From UBA961 sp049426725 (GTDB lineage: Bacteria > Bacteroidota > Ignavibacteria > Kapaibacteriales > UBA961): DNA of 46,280 nt. This document shows positions 40,409 through 46,280 of the stretch, in pieces; within the stretch, counting starts at the first letter, position 1, and each line of letters begins with the position of its first letter. The notes beneath the pieces were generated by a model. It saw only the letters and a program-made list of their open reading frames with translations. It was not told the DNA's origin and did no database searches. The translations under genes and the position numbers were made by a program. The DNA is taken from the NCBI GenBank assembly GCA_049426725.1, contig JBMSYN010000018.1, positions 1-46,280 of the forward strand, in the 5' to 3' direction.

Positions 40409-41188
40409 ATGACAGATTTATTGGCTTTGATTGGCAGAAAGGTGACCGGATTTTTCCGACAAATCGGGCAAATCACGATTCTGCTCATGCGTGTTGTGCG
40501 ATATATTCCCAGGGTGGCAAAAGATCGCAGACTTGTTTTGGAACAAATGTCTATTGTCGGTACTGAATCACTCCCACTCGTAATCCTCATCGGTGCCTTC
40601 ACGGGTGCGATTGCTGCATTGCAAGCAACCAATCTTTTTGCAAAGTTCAATCTCATTGGCATTGCCAGACCATTCATTGGTGGATCGATTTCAACCGTAG
40701 TCTTCACAGAATTGACACCTGTTTTAACCGCACTCGTCATTGCGGGTCGAGTTGGTGGTGCTATCGCTGCACAAATTGGAACCATGCAAGTTTCCGAGCA
40801 AGTTGATGCACTCGAAATGATGGCGATTGACAAGAATCGATATCTTGCAATGCCTCGCGTGATTGCCGCGCTAACCATGATGCCGGTACTTGCAGTTTTT
40901 TCAAATCTGGTTGCGCTTATTGGTGCTTATCTTTTGACCTCACTCAAATTTGATTTCTCATTCGATATATTCTTTGATTCCATTCAGCGTTTTTTTCAAA
41001 TTTCGGAAGTGGCGCAAAGTTTATTCAAATCAATGGTCTTTGGTGGCGTGACTTCACTTGTTGGATGTCATGTTGGCTTTCGGACTGAAGGTGGAGCCGA
41101 AGGCGTTGGACGTTCAACTGTTGAAGCCTTTACCATTTCAGCCGCCACGATTTTGATTTTGGATGCAATCTTTGGATACATTTTCTAA
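40409..41188 (+). CDS. MlaE/YrbE-family ABC transporter permease
   Basis: This 259-residue inner-membrane permease belongs to a phospholipid or hydrophobic-ligand transporter of the Mla/MCE type. It shows the family blocks QMSIVGTESLPLVILIGAFTGAIAALQ, FTELTPVLTALVIAGRVGGAIAAQIGTM, VSEQVDALEMMAIDKNRYLAMPR and the C-terminal GCHVGFRTEGGAEGVGRSTVEAF. The expected partners, ATPase MlaF and MCE protein MlaD, do not follow; the next gene encodes a TPR protein. Partners are therefore encoded elsewhere. A TAATTTCG sequence about 34 bases upstream is a weak promoter candidate. Confidence 0.92.
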   Translation: MTDLLALIGRKVTGFFRQIGQITILLMRVVRYIPRVAKDRRLVLEQMSIVGTESLPLVILIGAFTGAIAALQATNLFAKFNLIGIARPFIGGSISTVVFTELTPVLTALVIAGRVGGAIAAQIGTMQVSEQVDALEMMAIDKNRYLAMPRVIAALTMMPVLAVFSNLVALIGAYLLTSLKFDFSFDIFFDSIQRFFQISEVAQSLFKSMVFGGVTSLVGCHVGFRTEGGAEGVGRSTVEAFTISAATILILDAIFGYIF

Positions 41189-41201
41189 TTCATAAGTAAG
41201 C

Positions 41202-42281
41202 ATGACCATACAAGAATTACTGAATAAAGCTGAGACACATTGGGACAATGCAGAGACATTGTTTCATATTGGCACTGAACTTGAATCAAGAACTCGATTG
41301 CCCGAAGCAAGAAGAATTCTCGAGCGAGCATTGGGTCTTGCCCCGAAAGATATGCCCGAAGCTTATGCAATACTAGCATTCACTCATTTTCGAGATAATG
41401 CATCTACAGCTGAAAAAGGGGAAATGACTTTGATCCAGGGTTTGGAATCAACAGATTCAGATATTCTAAAAGCATGGTATGTTGCATTCATTGATGATCC
41501 GCCTGCAAGAGATTATTTCATAGAATATTTGGGTAATCATGCCGATCCTCGACTCAGAATAATACTTGGTCATGCATTATTATGGCAAGGTATGCATGAA
41601 GAAAGTTATCAAGTGCTAACTGATGCAAGAGCTTCTTTCGGACCCGGAATACCAGAACTTCTTCCAAAAGAATTATCGGTGTATTGTTCCTCATTAGTAT
41701 GGCTCAAAGGGGCAATACCTAATATCAATCTAAAAGAAACAGTCATTCCGATATTATATGCTTTGCAGGAAAGATATACCGACATCTATGTGAATCATGC
41801 AACAGAAATTACAGCTTGGCAAGTTGAAAAGGACTGGAATGCCGTGCTTGATGCATGCCGGAAAACGCTTGTACGGTTTCCGGATGAGGAAACAACAATG
41901 CTTGCCATGGCACTTGCTTTTGACAAACTATCAAAGCCACATCATGCTTTGCACTATTTGGGAAGAGCAATTGGCATAAAGCCATCTTTTGCGAGAGCAA
42001 GAATGGTGTCAGCACGAATATTGGAATCACTCGGAGAAATTGATCTCGCAAGAGAACTCATGTATCAAATACCAATTGCTAATCCTCAATATGCCGTTGG
42101 AATTCTCCAAACTGCAATTTGGGCATTTGAACATGGCGATAAATCATTTGCGCTTGAATTATACAGACGTTCCTATGCAGAGCTCAAGCCATTCGAAAAA
42201 TCACAATTTGAATCACATCCCACAGTGAAACAAATTGCCGATGAACAAAAGAGCACTATATTGCTCAATGTTTTGCAATAA
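41202..42281 (+). CDS. TPR-repeat protein of unknown function
   Basis: This 359-residue protein, without signal peptide or membrane helix, is made almost wholly of helical pairs with TPR-like spacing. Examples are LFHIGTELESRTRLPEARRILERALGLAPKDMPEAYAILAF near the N-terminus and MALAFDKLSKPHHALHYLGRAIGIKPSFARARMVSARI in the C-terminal half. No catalytic motif is visible. It begins 13 bases after the MlaE permease gene and ends 21 bases before guaA, so all three may share a transcript. Confidence 0.75.
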   Translation: MTIQELLNKAETHWDNAETLFHIGTELESRTRLPEARRILERALGLAPKDMPEAYAILAFTHFRDNASTAEKGEMTLIQGLESTDSDILKAWYVAFIDDPPARDYFIEYLGNHADPRLRIILGHALLWQGMHEESYQVLTDARASFGPGIPELLPKELSVYCSSLVWLKGAIPNINLKETVIPILYALQERYTDIYVNHATEITAWQVEKDWNAVLDACRKTLVRFPDEETTMLAMALAFDKLSKPHHALHYLGRAIGIKPSFARARMVSARILESLGEIDLARELMYQIPIANPQYAVGILQTAIWAFEHGDKSFALELYRRSYAELKPFEKSQFESHPTVKQIADEQKSTILLNVLQ

Positions 42282-42302
42282 TCTCTACTTCATTCATACT
42301 CA

Positions 42303-43847
42303 ATGCAAACAATTCTCATCTTAGATTTTGGATCTCAAGTTACACAACTCATCGCTCGCAGAATACGCGAATCGGGAGTCTATTGTGAAATACATCCATT
42401 TTCCATCACCAAAGAAAAACTCGAAGCAATCAATCCTAAAGGCATTGTATTATCAGGCGGACCATCAAGCGTCTATGCCGAAGGTGCGCCAATTCCTTCA
42501 TTCGATGTATTTGCGCATGCAGAGCAATATCAAATTCCCATTTTGGGGATTTGTTATGGTCTGCAGCTTACGGCATTCATGAATGGAGGCAATGTAGACA
42601 AATCGGCTAAGAGAGAATTTGGTCGAGCAGAATTGCGTATCGACAAAGAAGATGCATTATTCAAGGGCATAAATGCTCATTCTATAGTGTGGATGAGTCA
42701 TGGTGATTCATTGACAGCGCTTCCTGATGGTTTTGAAATTATTGCTCATACAGATAATGCACCGATTTGCGTTATCAGAAATCTCGAAAGAAATATTCGT
42801 GGCGTGCAATTTCATCCTGAGGTGCATCATACGCAGGATGGTGCAATCATGCTGTCGAATTTTATTCATGACATATGCGGATGTTCATCAGATTGGAATC
42901 CTGAAAATCTCATTGAATCAAAAATTGAAGCAATTAGAAAGCAAGTTGGTGATGGCGGCGTGATTTGCGGTTTGTCCGGAGGAGTTGATTCAACCGTGGT
43001 AGCCGTACTTCTCCATAAAGCAATTGGCAATCAATTGCATTGCATTCATGTAGATTCCGGTTTGATGCGCATGGATGAAAGCAAAAAACTCGAAGCATTG
43101 TTCAAGCAGAATTTTTCCATGAGCATTGATGTTGTGGATGCATCAGAACTGTTTCTTTCAAGACTTGATGGCATAAGCGATCCCGAAAAAAAGAGAAAAA
43201 TCATTGGTGCAACATTCATTGATGTCTTCAATGATGAAGCCAAAAAATTTGGTGATGCAAAATTTCTTGCGCAAGGAACACTATATCCCGATGTGATTGA
43301 ATCCGTAAGTGTGAATGGACCATCGGTAACCATTAAATCACATCACAATGTCGGTGGTTTGCCTGAAGAAATGCATCTTAGTCTTATTGAACCATTCAGA
43401 GAATTATTCAAAGATGAAGTCCGCGCAGTGGGTAGAGCATTGGGTATACCTGATTGGTTTATTGACAGACATCCATTTCCCGGTCCAGGACTTGGCATTA
43501 GAGTGCTTGGAGAAGTCACGAAAGATCGTTGTGACATTTTACGTAAAGCTGATGAAATATATTTAGAAGAGATTCACAATGCCGGTTTATACAATGAAAT
43601 ATGGCAAGCATTTGCCGTATTATTGCCTGTACAAAGTGTAGGCGTGATGGGTGATGAGCGCACATATGAAAACACATGTGCATTGCGCGCAGTAACCAGC
43701 GTTGACGGAATGACGGCAGATTGGTATCCCATGCCTTATGATGTGCTCGCTCGCATGAGCAATCGCATCATTAATGAAGTGCGTGGAATCAATCGTGTGA
43801 CATATGATGTTTCCAGTAAACCGCCGGCAACGATTGAATGGGAATAA
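42303..43847 (+). CDS. guaA: GMP synthase (glutamine-hydrolysing)
   Basis: This 514-residue enzyme converts XMP to GMP. The N-terminal class I amidotransferase has the nucleophile GICYGLQ and the His/Glu pair in VQFHPEVHHT. The ATP-pyrophosphatase domain has the PP-loop GLSGGVDSTV. The C-terminal dimerisation domain has FPGPGLGIRVLGEVT, GVMGDERTYE, and ends PPATIEWE as the family does. Length (about 515-525) is standard. Confidence 0.98.
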   Translation: MQTILILDFGSQVTQLIARRIRESGVYCEIHPFSITKEKLEAINPKGIVLSGGPSSVYAEGAPIPSFDVFAHAEQYQIPILGICYGLQLTAFMNGGNVDKSAKREFGRAELRIDKEDALFKGINAHSIVWMSHGDSLTALPDGFEIIAHTDNAPICVIRNLERNIRGVQFHPEVHHTQDGAIMLSNFIHDICGCSSDWNPENLIESKIEAIRKQVGDGGVICGLSGGVDSTVVAVLLHKAIGNQLHCIHVDSGLMRMDESKKLEALFKQNFSMSIDVVDASELFLSRLDGISDPEKKRKIIGATFIDVFNDEAKKFGDAKFLAQGTLYPDVIESVSVNGPSVTIKSHHNVGGLPEEMHLSLIEPFRELFKDEVRAVGRALGIPDWFIDRHPFPGPGLGIRVLGEVTKDRCDILRKADEIYLEEIHNAGLYNEIWQAFAVLLPVQSVGVMGDERTYENTCALRAVTSVDGMTADWYPMPYDVLARMSNRIINEVRGINRVTYDVSSKPPATIEWE

Positions 43848-43876
43848 GATAATTTGTTGAATTTTAGTTGAATCGT

Positions 43877-45847
43877 ATGAGAGTGTTGATCGCCATCATA
43901 TGGTATTGTTTGAGTTGTGGTGTGGTTTCTGCATATGCGCAGAATACACCAAGCCCAATACTTGATACAGTGATCAAATATTCTCCATATACATTTGGAA
44001 TTTTTGGATCGGGGGGGGAGAATCTTCATACAGCTTCATTCAGCGGGTTTAAGGGAATTCCAAGTTGTTGTCCTGAATATACAAATGCCAATGCTCTTGG
44101 TTCATCATTTGGATTCATTGGCAATTATGCATTGACCCCTCAATTTGGTATTGGCTTGCGTGCAGGATTCAATGGACTTGGTGGAAATTTTGCTTCCGAA
44201 GAAATTCAATATGTGATGTCTCAGCAAGGTTTTGCAACCATAACCCATTCGCTAGAAACTTCCATAGGCTTGCTATCTCTTGAACCTCAAGCAATATTCT
44301 CAGTTGGAAATGCAAATCTTTCAGGAGGACTGTGGTTTGGTCTTCCACTTTCCATGACATTTTCACAGAGAGAGTCTATTTTTCCAGGGACATTTGATGG
44401 GCTGAATAGAGTAAGAAATGAACTGTCCGGAGACATCCCTTCCATACCCCCAATACTTATGGGTATTTTCGGTGGAATATCCTATGAATTCCCATTAAAC
44501 AAAAACAAAAATCTTCGCATTGCACCTGAAGTGCGAGGTTTTGCACTTTTGAATGAATTATCTGAATCAACAAATTGGAAAACAATTGGAATCAGAGCAG
44601 GACTATCTGTTCTTTGGACATCTATTGAAAAGATACCACCACCACCACCACCACCGCTGCCACCTCCAATTAAACAATTGCCGGAACTACTTACATCTTT
44701 GAAAGTGTCAGAAGACAAAATCCACACAAAACATATTGATTCATTTTTGCTCACAGAAACAATTCATCAAGTTGTACAACCAATACTTCCTTATGTGTTT
44801 TTTGAAGATGAGTCTGCTGAGATTGCAACACGATATCAATTGTTGAGCAATCAACAAGCCGAACAGTTCAATGAACAATCACTAATATCACTTGATGTAC
44901 TTAAAAGATATTATCACATATTGAATCTTGCTGGTTTGCGTTTGAGAAATGATACATCGCTCAGGTTAACAATCACTGGCACTACTTCAGGTGCTGGAAA
45001 AGAACGGAGGAATATACAGCTTGCAAAAAATAGAGCTCAAGTAATAGCTAGATATCTATACAATATTTGGAATATTGATTCAACACGATTGTTGATACAA
45101 GCCAAAGGTATGCCGGATAATCCATCGAATAATGCGTATCCTGAAGGCATGGCTGAGAATAGAAGAGTGGAATTAGAGTTTAGTGATCCAAGAGTCTTTG
45201 AAGTTCTCACGATAATGGATTCAGTATTGACAGTGAAGCCGGAGCAAGCATTTGTCAAAGGTGAATTGGAATCGGGCACGATGATTGACAAGTGGCGCCT
45301 GACCATCATGACAGACACAAATTATCTTCATGAATCACTGGGAATGCACGATACATTCGTGGGAACAACGCTCAAGATTGAGCCTGATAAATTGGGCAAA
45401 ACACTTGATAGTTTGAGATTCCGATATAATGTGGTGGATACAGCCGGAAGATCTCGTACATCTTCAATAGTGATTCCCATTTCGTATCAACAAATATTCA
45501 TCAATAAGTCAATTGTCAATACTGAAAATGATAATATCAAAAGATATTCACTGATTTTGTTTGATTTTGATGAATCTACTTTAAATGATAGAAATATGCG
45601 CGTCATTGATGCAATCAAGGCAAAGAACAATATCGAGATTGTTTCAATCATTGGCGCAACCGATCGCTTCGGGGATCAAGAACGCAATGCCAAACTTGCA
45701 ATAGAAAGAGCAATGTCTGTTGGAAAACTTTTGAATGTAAATCCATCAATTATACAATCAAATAGCACTTATGAAGGCACATCCAATGAAGTACCGGAAG
45801 GTAGATTCTATAATAGAACGGTAATCATTGAAGCCAAGGAAGATTAA
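43877..45847 (+). CDS. Outer-membrane barrel protein with polyproline hinge and two OmpA-like domains
   Basis: The 656-residue protein has signal peptide MRVLIAIIWYCLSCGVVSAYAQ. A barrel-like region spans about residues 30-250 (FGIGLRAGFNGLGG, SIGLLSLEPQAIFSVG, GISYEFPLNKNKNLRIAPEVRGFALL, IGIRAGLSVLW). A polyproline hinge follows at 254-264. A first OmpA-like domain covers about 295-435 (PYVFFEDESAEI, LRLTITGTTSGAGK, LAKNRAQVIARYL, AENRRVELEF). A linker leads to a second, shorter OmpA-like domain at the end (ILFDFDESTLNDRN, SIIGATDRFGD, LAIERAMSVG, YNRTVII). It could anchor the outer membrane to peptidoglycan at two points. The ATG is preferred to a TTG at 43868. G8 and (CCA)6 tracts lie in the coding region. 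Confidence 0.82.
   Translation: MRVLIAIIWYCLSCGVVSAYAQNTPSPILDTVIKYSPYTFGIFGSGGENLHTASFSGFKGIPSCCPEYTNANALGSSFGFIGNYALTPQFGIGLRAGFNGLGGNFASEEIQYVMSQQGFATITHSLETSIGLLSLEPQAIFSVGNANLSGGLWFGLPLSMTFSQRESIFPGTFDGLNRVRNELSGDIPSIPPILMGIFGGISYEFPLNKNKNLRIAPEVRGFALLNELSESTNWKTIGIRAGLSVLWTSIEKIPPPPPPPLPPPIKQLPELLTSLKVSEDKIHTKHIDSFLLTETIHQVVQPILPYVFFEDESAEIATRYQLLSNQQAEQFNEQSLISLDVLKRYYHILNLAGLRLRNDTSLRLTITGTTSGAGKERRNIQLAKNRAQVIARYLYNIWNIDSTRLLIQAKGMPDNPSNNAYPEGMAENRRVELEFSDPRVFEVLTIMDSVLTVKPEQAFVKGELESGTMIDKWRLTIMTDTNYLHESLGMHDTFVGTTLKIEPDKLGKTLDSLRFRYNVVDTAGRSRTSSIVIPISYQQIFINKSIVNTENDNIKRYSLILFDFDESTLNDRNMRVIDAIKAKNNIEIVSIIGATDRFGDQERNAKLAIERAMSVGKLLNVNPSIIQSNSTYEGTSNEVPEGRFYNRTVIIEAKED
44011..44018 (+). 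repeat. G8 homopolymer near the 5' end of the OmpA-barrel gene
   Basis: Eight consecutive G at codons 45-47 of the preferred frame (within FGSGGENL). Such a run is conspicuous in AT-rich DNA and is a typical site of slipped-strand phase variation. Confidence 0.7.
44636..44653 (+). repeat. (CCA)6 trinucleotide repeat encoding the polyproline hinge
   Basis: Six perfect CCA copies, then CCG, code for proline in the hinge between barrel and OmpA domains. Copy-number change would alter hinge length without breaking the frame. Confidence 0.7.
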
Positions 45848-45914
45848 AAGCTAGATGCAAGGGGTCATAGTTCTACTCAAAATATACTCAAAACCAAAAA
45901 TCTGAAAGATTAGC

Positions 45915-45946
45915 ATTGTAGAGTATGATATGCTTTGCTAAATTTG
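45915..45946 (+). promoter_or_regulatory. Promoter of the right-edge lipoprotein gene
   Basis: ATTG (45915-45918), 20 bases, then TAAATTTG (45939-45946): the same spacing and -7 octamer as the tRNA-Gly promoter. The ATG is 26 bases after the -7 element, with GAAAGGAA at 45961-45968. Confidence 0.65.
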
Positions 45947-45972
45947 ACACAAAATAGATTGAAAGGAAATGT

Positions 45973-46280
45973 ATGGGTAATTGGGCACTAGTTTATTGTT
46001 TTGTTTCTTTTAGTATTATTTTTTCGGGTTGTCCTAAAGCAAAGGTAGAAGTAATTGACCCCAAACCTTCAACTGTAAGTACAAACTTGGTATCGGATAC
46101 AATGAAACCTGTGCTTTACAATGAATGTGATCAATTTCTTCAAGATTATGAGAAATGGGTTCAATCATATATCGCACTTATTGAACGATATCAGAAAAAC
46201 CCTCAAGATAAAACCATCATGAAAGATTATGAAAACATGGTTGGTCAAATCAGAACATGGGATATACGCTCTCGCACTTG
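45973..46280 (+). CDS. Lipoprotein of unknown function, truncated by the window end
   Basis: The frame is open from this ATG to the last base (102 codons). The protein starts with a hydrophobic signal and lipobox (SFSIIFSGC), followed by PKAKVEVIDPKPSTVST. The rest is helical and charged with many aromatic residues (FLQDYEKWVQSYIALIERYQKN, read across 46134-46199, then MKDYENMVGQIRTWDIRS). That part could be a coiled-coil or helical bundle. I do not recognise a family. A purine-rich ribosome-binding site and a good promoter precede it, which supports the start. The 126 bases between the OmpA gene and this ATG otherwise show nothing. Confidence 0.75.
   Translation, partial: MGNWALVYCFVSFSIIFSGCPKAKVEVIDPKPSTVSTNLVSDTMKPVLYNECDQFLQDYEKWVQSYIALIERYQKNPQDKTIMKDYENMVGQIRTWDIRSRT

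Overview
The window looks like chromosomal DNA from a Bacteroidota/Chlorobiota-group (FCB) bacterium, most like an uncultured Kapabacteria/Ignavibacteria-type lineage. The evidence is as follows. Three proteins end in type IX secretion (T9SS) sorting-like tails. There is a very large gingipain/PorU-type C25 peptidase and a carboxypeptidase-regulatory-domain TonB-dependent receptor. Several promoters fit the Bacteroidota pattern TTTG/ATTG-N19-22-TAnnTTTG. The ATP synthase cluster lacks atpD and atpC. The DNA is AT-rich and gene-dense. I see no phage, plasmid, insertion sequence or CRISPR array. The genus-level placement is inference; no rRNA is present. No gene-free stretch exceeds 300 bases.

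Layout. 1-12.3 kb: the end of an RNA m5U methyltransferase; the AdoMet-activation domain of methionine synthase as a separate gene (minus); a TonB-dependent receptor; a DEAD-box helicase with its own promoter and terminator; the rest of methionine synthase (plus); a prolyl oligopeptidase; and a small secreted protein. 12.3-17.4 kb (minus): beta-carotene hydroxylase overlapping cystathionine beta-synthase, then a three-gene ATGA-overlapping envelope operon (VWA-OmpA lipoprotein, T9SS-tailed protein, barrel-like protein). 17.4-23 kb (plus): purD; an ECF sigma factor / anti-sigma-barrel / lipoprotein cassette; lipB; tRNA-Gly(GCC) with a strong terminator; and an SRPBCC protein. 23-30.9 kb: the C25 peptidase (minus), divergent from a cytochrome c-copper monooxygenase fusion (plus), then panB. 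31-38.5 kb: atpZ-atpI-atpB-atpE-atpF-atpH-[outer-membrane barrel]-atpA-[hldD]-atpG. 38.6-40.3 kb: two paralogous four-cysteine lipoproteins, each with a terminator. 40.4-46.3 kb: an MlaE-type permease, a TPR protein, guaA, a barrel plus double-OmpA protein carrying a G8 tract, and a truncated lipoprotein at the edge.

How the genes work together. Housekeeping functions include methionine/cysteine metabolism (metH, cbs), purines (purD, guaA), lipoate and pantothenate (lipB, panB) and respiration (atp). They are interleaved with a rich envelope programme: T9SS substrates and protease, OmpA anchors, an envelope-sensing sigma system, LPS heptose and lipid transport. The most notable observations are: (i) a methionine synthase split without residue loss at the linker before its reactivation domain, in a geometry that one ~7.5-kb inversion would explain; (ii) a sigma/anti-sigma pair in which the anti-sigma factor carries a C-terminal outer-membrane-barrel-like domain; (iii) a haem-copper monooxygenase fusion with all six expected copper ligands and a T9SS-like tail; (iv) an outer-membrane protein and hldD inside the ATP synthase operon; (v) a duplicated four-cysteine lipoprotein family; (vi) possible slippage tracts in surface genes.
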